Assembly (NCBI RefSeq): GCF_020073745.1
Contig: NZ_JAIRAU010000061.1
Span: forward strand, 1 to 36,750
DNA length: 36,750 nt
Direction of reading: 5' to 3'
Origin: Nannocystis pusilla
GTDB lineage: Bacteria > Myxococcota_A > Polyangia > Nannocystales > Nannocystaceae
Part shown: in pieces, positions 16,694 through 26,640 of the stretch
Layout of the letters: each line of letters begins with the position of its first letter
Numbering within the stretch: the stretch's first letter is position 1
Position numbers and translations under genes: made by a program
Notes under the pieces: model-generated
Told to the model about the DNA's origin: nothing
Databases searched by the model: none
What the model saw: only the letters and a program-made list of their open reading frames with translations

Positions 16694-16779
16694 GAACGTG
16701 TCCCCAGGCCGGCTGCCCGCACCACGACCGCCGCGGACCCCAGCGGCGGCGGGCCCCGAGCTCCCGCCGTGACTCGTAT

Positions 16780-16807
16780 CGGCGTCGTCACATTCGTGAC
16801 CACGCCG
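16780..16807 (-). terminator. Hairpin immediately downstream of thrS
   Basis: CGGCGT and TCAC pair with GTGA and ACGCCG around a 2x2 internal loop, with a 4-nt apical loop. It begins 8 nt past the thrS stop. There is no U-tract; it may be a partial terminator or attenuator between thrS and infC. Confidence 0.45.
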
Positions 16808-16815
16808 TCACGATC

Positions 16816-18588
16816 TCAGGAGGGGATCCGGGCCTCGTCGGCCATGCGCTCGACAAAGCCCGCGAGGGGCTCGAGCGCGCCCGTCTGGCCGTCGCGGGTG
16901 CGCGGCGCGACGCCCCTGCCCTCGACCTCCTTGTCGCCGAGGACCAGCATCGTCGGCACGCGCAGCAGCGTGGCCTCGCGGATCTTGAGGCCGAGCTTCT
17001 CGTTGCGCAGGTCGGTGTGCACGCGCAGGCCCTTCGCCACCAGCGCCGCCTCGACCTCGCCGGCCCAGGCGTGATGCGCCGCGGTGATCGGCAGGATCGC
17101 CACCTGCACCGGCGCGAGCCAGGTCGGGAAGCGACCGGCGACGTGCTCGAGGTAGACGCCGAAGAACCGCTCGAGGCTGCCGAGCATGGCGCGGTGGATC
17201 ATCACCGGCCGGCCGCGCGAGTCGTCGGGCGCGACGTACTCGAGGCCGAACCGCTCGGGCAGCTGGAAGTCGAGCTGGACCGTGCCGAGCTGCCAGCTGC
17301 GGCGCAGCGCGTCGCGGACCTTGAAGTCGATCTTCGGGCCGTAGAAGGCCCCGTCGCCGTGGTTGATGGTGTACGGCAGGCCGGCGCCGTCGAGCGCGGC
17401 CATCAGCGCCGCCTCGGCCCGGTTCCACGTCTCGAGCTCGCCGAGGAACGAGGCCGGCCGGGTGCTGACCTCGATCTCCGGCCGGTCGAAGCCGAAGGTC
17501 TTGTAGCACTCGAGGATCATCGCCGTGACGTTGGCGATCTCCTGCCCGACCTGGTCGGTCGTGCAGAAGATGTGCGCGTCGTCCTGGCAGAAGCTGCGCA
17601 CGCGCGTCAGCCCGTGGACCACGCCGGCGCGCTCGTAGCGGTGCAGGCGGCCGAAGTCGGCCAGGCGCTGCGGCAGGTCGCGGTAGCTGTGGTGCGACTG
17701 GCGGAACAGCACGCAGTGGCCGGGGCAGTTCATCGGCTTCACCCCGAACTCGCGCTCGTCCACCGTGCAGGCGAACATGTTCTCCTTGTAGTGGTCGTAG
17801 TGACCCGAGGTGCGGAACAGATCCATGTCGAAGATCTGCGGGGTGATCACCTCTTGATAGCCGTGGCGGCGGTACAGCCCGCGCACGTAGGCCTGCAGCA
17901 GGTTGTAGATCGTCGCCCCGCGGCCGGTGAAGAACGGGCTCGCCGGCGCGATCGGATCGAAGTAGAAGAGGCCGAGCTCCTTGCCGAGCTTGCGGTGGTC
18001 GCGGGCCTTGGCCTCCTCGAGCAGGCGCAGGTGCTCCTTGAGCTCCTTGCGGTCGGCGAACGCGGTGCCGTACACGCGCTGCAGCTGCGGCCGCTTCTCG
18101 TCGCCGCGCCAGTACGCGCCGGCGATGCTCATCACCTTGAAGGCGCGCACCTCGGCGGTGCTCTTGACGTGCGGGCCGCGGCACAGGTCGACGAAATCGC
18201 CGCTGCGGTACAGCGTGAGCGTGGCCCCGGCCGGGATCGAGCCGATCGCCTCGACCTTGTAGGTCTCGTTCAGGCCGCGGAACAGCTCGATCGCGGCGTC
18301 GCGGCCGATCTCCTCGCGCACGAAGGGGTGGCGCGCGTCGACCTCCTTCTGCATCTCGGCCTCGATTGCCGCGAAGTCCTCGGGCACGAGGCGGTGCGGC
18401 ATGTCGATGTCGTAGTAGAAGCCGTCCTCGGTGTGCGGCCCGAACGCCAGCTTGGCCTCCGGCCACAGCCGCTTGATCGCCGAGGCCATCACGTGGGCCG
18501 CGCTGTGCCGCAGAGTCTCGACCGGCGACAGATTCGGCACCGAAGGGTCGATCATGTGCTCGATCTCTTGCGCGTGTTCGTCCGCCAT
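16816..18588 (-). CDS. thrS: Threonyl-tRNA synthetase lacking the N-terminal TGS domain
   Basis: 590 aa against ~640 for E. coli ThrRS. The protein begins almost directly with the editing domain: RHSAAH carries His28 and His32, equivalent to the E. coli editing pair, and CRGPH completes that site. It continues with AGAYWRGDEKRPQLQRVYGT, the catalytic core (MNCPGH zinc Cys; RVRSFCQDDAHIFC motif 2 with a zinc His; PVMIHRAMLGSLERFFGVYL motif 3 with a zinc His), and the anticodon domain (WLAPVQVAILPI, RNEKLGLKIREATL). Only ~22 residues precede the editing domain, so no TGS domain is encoded. ATG at 18588 was chosen over an upstream in-frame GTG (18606) because a -10-like TACATT lies between. It is the first protein gene of the translation cluster. 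Confidence 0.96.
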   Translation of the reverse strand: MADEHAQEIEHMIDPSVPNLSPVETLRHSAAHVMASAIKRLWPEAKLAFGPHTEDGFYYDIDMPHRLVPEDFAAIEAEMQKEVDARHPFVREEIGRDAAIELFRGLNETYKVEAIGSIPAGATLTLYRSGDFVDLCRGPHVKSTAEVRAFKVMSIAGAYWRGDEKRPQLQRVYGTAFADRKELKEHLRLLEEAKARDHRKLGKELGLFYFDPIAPASPFFTGRGATIYNLLQAYVRGLYRRHGYQEVITPQIFDMDLFRTSGHYDHYKENMFACTVDEREFGVKPMNCPGHCVLFRQSHHSYRDLPQRLADFGRLHRYERAGVVHGLTRVRSFCQDDAHIFCTTDQVGQEIANVTAMILECYKTFGFDRPEIEVSTRPASFLGELETWNRAEAALMAALDGAGLPYTINHGDGAFYGPKIDFKVRDALRRSWQLGTVQLDFQLPERFGLEYVAPDDSRGRPVMIHRAMLGSLERFFGVYLEHVAGRFPTWLAPVQVAILPITAAHHAWAGEVEAALVAKGLRVHTDLRNEKLGLKIREATLLRVPTMLVLGDKEVEGRGVAPRTRDGQTGALEPLAGFVERMADEARIPS

Positions 18589-18597
18589 GGGGCGCGA

Positions 18598-18603
18598 AAT
18601 GTA
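18598..18603 (-). promoter_or_regulatory. Possible -10 element (TACATT) of thrS
   Basis: TACATT, preceded by TGTG, ends 9 nt before the thrS ATG. Its use would give an essentially leaderless thrS mRNA. No -35 match is seen. Confidence 0.3.
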
Positions 18604-18636
18604 CACAAGCCGCGGCGTCCGAGCGAGCGAGAAACG

Positions 18637-18672
18637 AGAAACGCCGCAGAGGCGAGCCCCGGCGGCGTTTCT
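18637..18672 (-). terminator. Terminator of tRNA-Val
   Basis: Eleven-bp stem (AGAAACGCCGC against GCGGCGTTTCT) with a 14-nt loop. It begins 8 nt after the tRNA 3' end and is followed by CGTTTCTC on the minus strand. Position and stem strength fit a factor-independent terminator separating the tRNA from thrS. Confidence 0.65.
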
Positions 18673-18679
18673 TCGTTCA

Positions 18680-18753
18680 TAGGACCGGACGGATTCGAAC
18701 CGTCGACCTCTACCGTGTCAAGGTAGCGCTCTAACCAACTGAGCTACGGCCCT
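18680..18753 (-). tRNA. tRNA-Val (anticodon GAC)
   Basis: 74 nt including the discriminator A. The cloverleaf closes fully: acceptor AGGGCCG/CGGTCCT (one G-T pair), D-stem GCTC/GAGC, anticodon stem CTACC/GGTAG with loop TTGACAC (anticodon GAC, reading GUC/GUU), a 5-nt variable loop, and T-arm GACGG-TTCGAAT-CCGTC. The CCA end is not encoded (TGA follows the discriminator), so it must be added after transcription. Confidence 0.97.
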
Positions 18754-18769
18754 GGATTTTTCTGCGGCG

Positions 18770-18787
18770 CTCGTCGGTGCCGACGAG
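18770..18787. promoter_or_regulatory. Hairpin in the tRNA-Val 5' leader
   Basis: Perfect 8-bp stem CTCGTCGG/CCGACGAG with a 2-nt centre, between the putative promoter and the tRNA 5' end. It could be a precursor processing structure or simply a palindrome. Confidence 0.35.
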
Positions 18788-18795
18788 GGGCTGCC

Positions 18796-18824
18796 TAGGT
18801 AGCTCAACCGCCCGCCCCCGTCAA
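18796..18824 (-). promoter_or_regulatory. Sigma70-type promoter for tRNA-Val
   Basis: TTGACG (18819-18824), then exactly 17 nt, then TACCTA (18796-18801) on the minus strand, about 42 nt upstream of the tRNA. The -35 is the best in the window; the -10 is weak. Confidence 0.5.
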
Positions 18825-18841
18825 GCATGAAGCGACGCGGC

Positions 18842-18864
18842 CGCGGCGCGAAATTTGCGCCGCG
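18842..18864 (-). terminator. Hairpin downstream of the acyl-CoA synthetase gene
   Basis: Perfect 8-bp stem CGCGGCGC/GCGCCGCG with an A/T-rich 7-nt loop, about 49 nt past the stop at 18913. It probably closes this transcript ahead of the tRNA-Val promoter. Confidence 0.55.
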
Positions 18865-18912
18865 TGCGCTGCAGCCACCGGGCTCCGGCGCGGCTCGCCC
18901 CGACTCGCTTCA

Positions 18913-20757
18913 TCACGGTGCGACCGCCCGTGCGCCGGATTCCGGGTAAAGCGCCGCGATCTGGGACGCATGACGGTCCTGGACCTCGCGGCGGCGCAGC
19001 TTGCCGGTCGGGGTGAGCTCGCCGGCGGTGATGGTCAGCGGCGTGGTCACCAGCGAGAAGCGGCGGATCGCCTCGTAACTGGCGAGATCGGCGTTGAGCG
19101 CGTCGATGTGGCCCTGGACGATCTGCAGGATCCGCGGGTGGCGCACGAGATCGGCCAGGCGGCGGGCGCCGAGGCCCTCCTGGCGCGAGCGCGCCAGCAT
19201 CGCCTCCTCGTCGAGGGCGATCAGCGCCGCCAGGTACGGCCGGCCGTCGCCGACCACCAGCGCGTGGGCGATCCCCTCCGCCAGCTCGAGCCGCCGCTCG
19301 AGCGGCTGCGGCGCGATCGTCTTGCCGGTCGAGGTGATGATGAGGTCCTTCTTGCGATCCGTGATCGTCAGGAAGCCGTCGTGCAGCTCGCCGATGTCGC
19401 CGGTGTGCAGCCACCCCTGGGCGTCGATCGCGGCGGCGGTCTCCTCGGGCAGGCCGTGGTAGCCGCGCATGACGCCGGGGCCGCGGACCATCACCTCGCC
19501 GTCGTCGGCGATCCGCAGCTCGCAGCCGGGCATGGTCGGGCCCACGGTGCCGAAGCGGAACCGGTCGGGCCGGTTGACGGTGCAGGCGCCGGTCGTCTCG
19601 GACAGCCCGTAGCCCTCGAGGATCAGCACGCCGATCGCGTGGAAGAACTCCGCGACCTCGCGGGCCAGCGGCGCGCCGCCCGACACGAAGAAGCGCAGGC
19701 GACCGCCGAGGCGCCCGCGCAGCCGGGCGAAGAACAGCTTGTCGGCGACGCTCGCCTTGAGGGCCAGCGCGCCCGGGACGGCCTGCCCGCGCTGGCGGCA
19801 CATGCTGACCTTGCGGCCGACCTGCATGCACCAGGCGAAGCTGGCCTCGGCGAGCTTGCCGGCTGCGGCGACCTCGGCGCGGATCTGCGCGTAAAGGCGC
19901 TCGTAGATCTGCGGGACCGCGCCCATGAACGTCGGCGCGACGGCGATGAGATCCAGCTCCAGTTCCGCCGGATCGGCGGCGAACGCGGACACCGCTCCCT
20001 GCTCCACCGCGCCCCAGAGGAGGTGGCGGCCGAACACGTGGGCGAGCGGCAGGACCATCAGTTGTTCATCGGCGTGGTCGGCCGCGATCACGCTCTTGAT
20101 CGCCCACGCCTCGTAAACAATGTTCCGATGGGTGAGCGCCGCGCCCTTGGGGCGGCCGGTGGTCCCGGAGGTGTAGACCCAGGTGAAGTCGTCGGTCAGC
20201 TCGAGCGCCTCCGCGATCGCCTCGAGCGTCGCCTCGGCGCCCGGCAGCGCCGCCTCGCCGACCGTCTGCAGGGCCTCGAACGAGCTCCAATCGGCCGCCA
20301 GCGGCCCGGCCTCGTCGAAGCAGAACGTGTGCCGCAGCGCGGTGTCGCGCCCGCGCAGGCGCTCGGGCCAGCCGGGCGTGTCGGCGAACGCCAGCTCGGC
20401 GCCGCAGTCGCGCAGGATGTACGCCGCCTGCTCGGGCGTGACGCTGGGGTAGATCGGGACGCTGACCGCGCCGGCCATGGCGATCGCCAGGTCGACCAGC
20501 GCCCACTCGACGCGCGTGCGGGCGAGGATGGCGATCCGGTCGCCGCGCTGGACCTCGTGGGTGGCGACCAGCGCGGCCGCGACGGCGCGGCTGGCCTGGT
20601 GCCAATCACGCCACTGAAGCGTGTGCCAGCTCCCGCGCAGCTTGTAGCGCAGCGCCGTGGCCGCCGGGGTGCGTCGCACGCGCGCGGCGAACATGTCCAG
20701 GGCGTTGGGGAAGGTCAGCCCCTCGGCGGGCTGAGGCACGAAACCGGAGCGGGGCAT
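18913..20757 (-). CDS. Long-chain fatty acid--CoA ligase (AMP-binding)
   Basis: 614 aa, the size of long-chain acyl-CoA synthetases. The enzyme activates a carboxylic acid with ATP through an acyl-adenylate and transfers it to CoA. Visible motifs are the P-loop YTSGTTGRPKGAALTHRN (about residues 190-207), VLPLAHVFGRHL, FFVSGGAPLAREVAEFF, GYGLSETTG, the hinge HTGDIGELHDGFLTITDRKK with DLIITSTGKTIAP, and the C-terminal lysine region LTPTGKLRRREV. The start ATG at 20757 (MPRSGFVPQPAEGLTF) matches the usual N-terminal length. It is divergent from the kinase cluster; the 247-nt shared region holds two inverted repeats. The substrate chain length cannot be read from sequence alone. Confidence 0.93.
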   Translation of the reverse strand: MPRSGFVPQPAEGLTFPNALDMFAARVRRTPAATALRYKLRGSWHTLQWRDWHQASRAVAAALVATHEVQRGDRIAILARTRVEWALVDLAIAMAGAVSVPIYPSVTPEQAAYILRDCGAELAFADTPGWPERLRGRDTALRHTFCFDEAGPLAADWSSFEALQTVGEAALPGAEATLEAIAEALELTDDFTWVYTSGTTGRPKGAALTHRNIVYEAWAIKSVIAADHADEQLMVLPLAHVFGRHLLWGAVEQGAVSAFAADPAELELDLIAVAPTFMGAVPQIYERLYAQIRAEVAAAGKLAEASFAWCMQVGRKVSMCRQRGQAVPGALALKASVADKLFFARLRGRLGGRLRFFVSGGAPLAREVAEFFHAIGVLILEGYGLSETTGACTVNRPDRFRFGTVGPTMPGCELRIADDGEVMVRGPGVMRGYHGLPEETAAAIDAQGWLHTGDIGELHDGFLTITDRKKDLIITSTGKTIAPQPLERRLELAEGIAHALVVGDGRPYLAALIALDEEAMLARSRQEGLGARRLADLVRHPRILQIVQGHIDALNADLASYEAIRRFSLVTTPLTITAGELTPTGKLRRREVQDRHASQIAALYPESGARAVAP

Positions 20758-20788
20758 GGAACGCTGCTTTCCCCTACCACGGATCGGC

Positions 20789-20823
20789 CCGGCGCGCGGC
20801 ACCCCTGCGCACCTGCGCGCCGG
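20789..20823. promoter_or_regulatory. Nine-bp inverted repeat upstream of the acyl-CoA synthetase gene
   Basis: CCGGCGCGC (20789-20797) and GCGCGCCGG (20815-20823), 17 nt apart, 31 nt upstream of the start at 20757. It is either a 5' leader hairpin or an operator. The GC-only composition makes a chance match more likely than for a mixed sequence. Confidence 0.35.
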
Positions 20824-20910
20824 AGAGGTGCGCGAACGCGGTGTCTAAGGTGCCGGTCCGTCTTCATCCGGTCGCGTTCTGCGCCCGGCCAGCGGCCTTC
20901 AGGGGGCTGA

Positions 20911-20973
20911 ATCGACCCCTGGAGCCGAACTGCGCGCCGGCCCGGAGCCGGCCTTTGCCCCTCCGGGGTCGAT
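20911..20973. promoter_or_regulatory. Large stem-loop / operator-like inverted repeat ahead of the kinase cluster
   Basis: ATCGACCCC and GGAG, separated by one bulged T (20911-20924), pair with CTCC GGGGTCGAT (20961-20973), giving 13 bp. Inside is a second perfect hairpin GCCGGC-ccgga-GCCGGC (20936-20952). The structure ends 31 nt before the kinase ATG; TAGTAC, a GGACGGAG ribosome-binding site and T5 follow. It may be a structured leader or two half-sites for a regulator. Confidence 0.5.
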
Positions 20974-21004
20974 CTGTAGTACACGGACGGAGCCCTTTTT
21001 CACG

Positions 21005-22843
21005 ATGCCCACCCTGGTCGGAACCAAGCTCGACAAGTACGAGATCCAGAGCGAGGTCGGGCACGGGGGCATGGCCGTGGTTTACCGCGGCATCGACACG
21101 GTGCTCGGCCGCGAGGTCGCCATCAAGGTCCTCCATCCGCACATGGCGGGGCGCGAGGAGTCGCGGGCGCGGCTGCGGCGCGAGGCGATCACGGTCGCCA
21201 AGCTGCGGCACGAGAACATCCTCGAGATCTACGACTATTCGGGCGAGGGCGAGGCGGAGAGCTACCTCGTCACCGAATTCATCCACGGCATGACGCTGCG
21301 CGAGTGGCTCGACACGCGCTGGCGGCCGCGCCCTGCCCTCGCCGCGCTGATCATCCATCGCCTGTGCGCCGCCCTCGGCCACGCGCACAAGTCGGGCATC
21401 GTCCACCGCGACATCAAGCCCGAGAACGTCATGATCCGCAGCGACGGCTGCCTCAAGCTGATGGACTTCGGGATCGCCCAGATCATCGACCATCAGAAGC
21501 TCACCATGACCGGCCAGCTGCTCGGCAGCCCGGCGTACATGGCGCCCGAGCTGATCAACGGCAAGCCGATCGACTCGCGCACCGACCTGTTCGCCGTCGG
21601 CGTCATGCTCTACCAGCTGGCCACCGGCGAGCTGCCGTTCTCCGGCCGCAACCCGCACGAGGTGCTGGCGCGGATCGCCGAGGCCGAGTACACGCGGGCC
21701 AGCATCATCTGTTCGCTGGTCGACGACGAGCTCGAGGCGATCATCGACCGCGCCCTCGCGCGCGAGCCGGAGCAGCGCTACCAGACCGCCGACGACCTCG
21801 TCCGCGACCTCGAGCGCTACCTCGACGAGGTCGGCGTCACCGCCACCCAGGAAGAGGTCACCGCCTACTTCACCGACCCGGATCGCCACGTCGACGTGCT
21901 CGACAAGCGGATCTGCAACGCGCTGATGACCCGCGCCGAGGGGGCCACCAAGGCCGGTCACAGCGCCCGCGCCATCCGCCTGCTCGGCCGGGTCCTCGAG
22001 CTCGAGCGCGACCAGAAGCAGGCCAAGCTGATGCTCTCGCGGCTGCGCACGCGCGAGCGCACGGTCAAGCGCCTGATGGCCGGCGGCGCCGCGCTGCTGG
22101 CCACCGCGGCGGTCAGCGGCGGAGCTGTCCTTTTGTACATGACCCCGCCGACAGAAGAGAACTTCCGCCCCGGCGACGAGGGTCCGGCCGGCCGGGTGGT
22201 CCCGTCGACGGCGGTCCAGCCCGAGCACAAGACGGTCCAGCCGAGCGACGCCCCGCCCCCGCCGCAGCCCGAGGTCAAGGCGAGCGTCGAGCCGCCGGTC
22301 CCGCGCAAGAGCGTCGGCGTGCGCGCGACCGATCCGACCAAGCCGGTCAGCAAGCCCGCGCCGAGCAGCACCCCGTGCGCCGTGCGGATCGTCGGCATGC
22401 CGGTCGTGCTGGTGCAGGGCGGCCTGCACTCACTGCAGGTCGGCAAGCTGAAGCAGCCGCTGCGCAGCGAGGTCGTCGAGTTCGAGCTGCCCGGCGACCG
22501 CGCGCTCGTCCACGTCGCCGGGCCCAAGTACAAGGGCCACGTCACCATCGAGCGCGACGAGTGTCGCGGCGGGCCGATCGATCTCGCGGTCAAGCCGCTC
22601 AAGGCGATCCTCGACTTCACCGGCAACCCGCATCAGACCACCGTCGTGTGCAAGAGCGGCCCGTGCCCCGACACCCGCCCGCACCTCCTCGACGTCGAGC
22701 GCTTCCCCGACATCGACCTCGGCGCCCAGCTCGAGGCCGAGATCAGCATCGAGGTGCGCGCGCAGGGCTACGCCAGCAAGACCTTCAAGCAGCGCATCGG
22801 CCCCGGTCGCAATTCGTTCCCCATCGTCCTGACGCCGCTGTAG
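21005..22843 (+). CDS. Transmembrane Ser/Thr protein kinase with extracytoplasmic PEGA-like domain
   Basis: 612 aa. The N-terminal Hanks-type kinase domain (about residues 12-275) has a full active site: glycine loop GHGGMAVVYRG (19-29), Lys41 in VAIK, HRDIKPEN (134-141, catalytic Asp136), DFG (154-156) and SPAYMAPE. Residues 280-350 are helical. A single membrane segment (about 357-380, LMAGGAALLATAAVSGGAVL) leads to a Pro-rich linker (395-455) and a β-rich domain of ~155 residues that looks PEGA-like (ends VRAQGYASKTFKQRIGPGRN) and contains a CKSGPC pair. It probably senses the envelope and phosphorylates cytoplasmic partners. The FHA domain two genes downstream is a natural phospho-Thr reader. 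It is first in a five-gene same-strand cluster; GGACGGAG precedes the ATG. Confidence 0.95.
   Translation: MPTLVGTKLDKYEIQSEVGHGGMAVVYRGIDTVLGREVAIKVLHPHMAGREESRARLRREAITVAKLRHENILEIYDYSGEGEAESYLVTEFIHGMTLREWLDTRWRPRPALAALIIHRLCAALGHAHKSGIVHRDIKPENVMIRSDGCLKLMDFGIAQIIDHQKLTMTGQLLGSPAYMAPELINGKPIDSRTDLFAVGVMLYQLATGELPFSGRNPHEVLARIAEAEYTRASIICSLVDDELEAIIDRALAREPEQRYQTADDLVRDLERYLDEVGVTATQEEVTAYFTDPDRHVDVLDKRICNALMTRAEGATKAGHSARAIRLLGRVLELERDQKQAKLMLSRLRTRERTVKRLMAGGAALLATAAVSGGAVLLYMTPPTEENFRPGDEGPAGRVVPSTAVQPEHKTVQPSDAPPPPQPEVKASVEPPVPRKSVGVRATDPTKPVSKPAPSSTPCAVRIVGMPVVLVQGGLHSLQVGKLKQPLRSEVVEFELPGDRALVHVAGPKYKGHVTIERDECRGGPIDLAVKPLKAILDFTGNPHQTTVVCKSGPCPDTRPHLLDVERFPDIDLGAQLEAEISIEVRAQGYASKTFKQRIGPGRNSFPIVLTPL
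22126..22139. repeat. Palindrome copy inside the kinase gene, one mismatch
   Basis: TGTCC TTTT GTACA in the membrane-segment coding region, read as GGA GCT GTC CTT TTG TAC. This run of rare codons is unlike the flanking GC3-rich sequence. The decamer AGCTGTCCTT recurs at 25810. Confidence 0.45.
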
Positions 22844-22866
22844 CTGCGCGTTCGCCCCGATCCCGC

Positions 22867-23934
22867 ATGCGCATCCTCGCCTGCTCGCTCGCTCTCGGTA
22901 TCGCCGTCGCGCCGCCGGTCCACGCGCGCCCGCCGACCACCACGGCGCCGCCGGCCGCGCCCGTGACCGAGGGCGACAAGCTCAACGCCGCGATCCAGGC
23001 GTGGTCGCAGGGCAACTGGGCCCGGGTGCGCGCGCTGCTCGAGCCGATGCTGCAGGACGGCCGCAAGCTCGCCGATCCGCTGCACGAAGAGGCCGCCCTG
23101 CGCTACCTCTCCGACGCCACCCTGCAGGACCCCGACATCGCGGCGATGAGCAACGAGTGGGCCACGGGTTACATCAAGCGGCTGCTGGCCTCCTCGCCCG
23201 ACTGGCGCCCGCCGGCCGACACCCACAGCAAGGCCTTCTACGACCTCTACAACAGCCTCCGCGAGGAGCGCGACCGGGCCAGCTTCAACCAGTGCAAGGG
23301 CGAGCGGGCCGCTTGCATCGCCGACCTCGACGAGCTCAAGGTCCGTTACAACGCGCTCGGCATCGATCACCTGCGGCTGCGCAGCGCCTACGAGCAGCAG
23401 GAGGTCGAGGTCGTCGAGAAGATCGCCCGCAACCGCGCGGTCGCGCTGGTGCCGTTCGGCGTCGGTCACTTCTACAACGGTCGCAAGGCCCTCGGCGCGG
23501 CCTTCCTCGCCGGCGAGCTGGCGATCGGGGGCGCCGCGCTCGGCTTGTTCATCGCCCGCGTCACCCGCTGCGATCGCCTGAGCGGCTACCAGCCCGGCTC
23601 GCTCTACTGCGAGATCGGCGAGAAGCAGGGCCTCGCGCTCCGCAACGCCGAACAGGCGCTGGGCATCATCTTCCTCGGCTCGCTCGCGCTCGACATCGTG
23701 CTCGCGCAGGCCCTGTTCCGCCCCTTCTCCACCATGAAGCGCACCCGCGTCCGCCGCAGCGAACTGAGCGGGGCCGCCGAGGTGGAGACCGGCGGCAAGA
23801 AGCCGGCCAAGGCGCCCGGGAAGGCCTCCGGGCCCCCGTCGAGCAGCCTGCGCAGAAGTGATATCCTGCAGGTGACGCCGACCACCACGCTCGTCCCGGG
23901 CGGCGGGGGTCTCGGCGTCAAAATCCGCTTCTGA
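22867..23934 (+). CDS. Exported/membrane protein of the kinase cluster, function unknown
   Basis: 355 aa. MRILACSLALGIAVAPPVHA is a signal peptide with A-x-A cleavage. Residues 30-120 are helical and TPR-like (DKLNAAIQAWSQGNWARVRA, LLEPMLQDGRKLADPLHEEA). A charged helical stretch runs to ~190, followed by a motif VPFGVGHFYNGRKALGAAFL with a hydrophobic segment, and a second hydrophobic segment near residues 262-288 (LGIIFLGSLALDIVLAQALF). The PFGxGxFxNG motif is familiar from myxobacterial TPR-type envelope proteins (memory, not searched). The C-terminal ~65 residues are Lys/Pro/Ser-rich. It lies 23 nt after the kinase stop and 7 nt before the FHA gene, so the three are probably co-transcribed. 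It is a likely envelope partner of the kinase; that role is inference. Confidence 0.85.
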   Translation: MRILACSLALGIAVAPPVHARPPTTTAPPAAPVTEGDKLNAAIQAWSQGNWARVRALLEPMLQDGRKLADPLHEEAALRYLSDATLQDPDIAAMSNEWATGYIKRLLASSPDWRPPADTHSKAFYDLYNSLREERDRASFNQCKGERAACIADLDELKVRYNALGIDHLRLRSAYEQQEVEVVEKIARNRAVALVPFGVGHFYNGRKALGAAFLAGELAIGGAALGLFIARVTRCDRLSGYQPGSLYCEIGEKQGLALRNAEQALGIIFLGSLALDIVLAQALFRPFSTMKRTRVRRSELSGAAEVETGGKKPAKAPGKASGPPSSSLRRSDILQVTPTTTLVPGGGGLGVKIRF

Positions 23935-23941
23935 GACCCGC

Positions 23942-25785
<1,844 letters not shown>

Positions 25786-25789
<4 letters not shown>

Positions 25790-26640
25790 CCGCCCACCCC
25801 GTCCTCCGAGCTGTCCTTGTCACCCTGTCCTTCGGGACAGCCGCCTGCGTGCTGGCCGACAAGGACATCAACTTCGAGGACGTGGCGATCGCCAACCGCA
25901 ACCCCGTGCGCCTGGTCGAGGCGACCATGCTCTCGTCCAAGGCCGAGCTCTCGTGCGATCCGGACCACGAGCTCGACGAGCCCGGCACCTGCCCCCAGCC
26001 CGGGTTCGACCCGCGGGACGTCCTGCCGCACTTCCTCAACCCGGCCTTCTCGCGCAAGGACGACGACGGCCAGATCCGCTACCCGTTCGTGTTCTGCTCG
26101 TGCGAGGAGGAGGGCAAGCGCGACAGCAACACCCTCTTCACCACCCTCTACGTCGAGGACCAGGACGAGGAGCGCAACCGCGAGCCCAAGGACTCGATCT
26201 ACGCCGCGCTCCTGCTCGACATGCCGCAGCGGGCCGAGCAGCCCGACAACTACCTCGACTACCGGCGCTACGTCGATCCCAGCCGCGAGCTCGAGCTCAG
26301 CGGCACCCCCTATCAGCCGCAGAAGCGGCGCGACCCGCAGCTCCGCGAGCTCGTCCTCGGCATCAGCGTCGACGGCAACGAGGACGGCATCGACCTGTGC
26401 AACGGCGGCAGCCGCGTGCTCGCGCCCGGCTTCCACTCGCTGACGGTGATGGTCACCGACCGCCCGTGGTTCCGCCCGCCCGACGGCGGCATCGGCAGCG
26501 CGCACGCCGGCGTGCCCGACCTCGCCGTCGGCGCCACCTTCGACACCATCACCTACGTGTTCTACTGCGGCTCCGCCCTCCTCGAGGACGACCCGAACAA
26601 CTGCGCCGAGCTCTGCGTCCCCGAGCAGGAGGGCCAGTGA
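25786..26640 (+). CDS. Lipoprotein of the kinase/FHA cluster, function unknown
   Basis: 284 aa. MTAHPVLRAVLVTLSFGTAAC gives a signal peptide with lipobox T-A-A-C (Cys21). The mature part is rich in Asp/Glu/Arg and has scattered Cys residues (SCDPDHELDEPGTCPQPGF, FVFCSCEEEGKRD, DGIDLCNGGSR and a C-terminal FYCGSALLEDDPNNCAELC) that probably form disulfides. It contains GFHSLTVMVTDRPWFRPPDG, a β-sandwich-like strand pattern. I do not recognise a family. The start overlaps the activator stop (ATGA) and the end overlaps the next gene start (GTGA), so translation is coupled on both sides. Co-synthesis suggests the two lipoproteins belong functionally with the kinase pathway. Confidence 0.85.
25826..25839. 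repeat. Palindrome copy in lipoprotein signal-peptide codons, perfect
   Basis: TGTCC TTCG GGACA, with the stem extending to CTGTCC/GGACAG (25825-25840) around a TTCG tetraloop. It is read as CTG TCC TTC GGG ACA (L-S-F-G-T). It sits 40 nt after the start codon and just past the activator stop codon. Confidence 0.7.

Noticed and set aside
17766..17785. AACATGTT-type palindrome in thrS and ACATGTCC at 20693 in the acyl-CoA synthetase gene
   Set aside because: They lack the second arm at 4-nt spacing and encode ordinary Met-Phe codons; not assigned to the palindrome family.
18589..18606. Upstream GTG start for thrS (18606)
   Set aside because: It adds six residues with no Shine-Dalgarno and would lie over the TACATT box; ATG 18588 is preferred.
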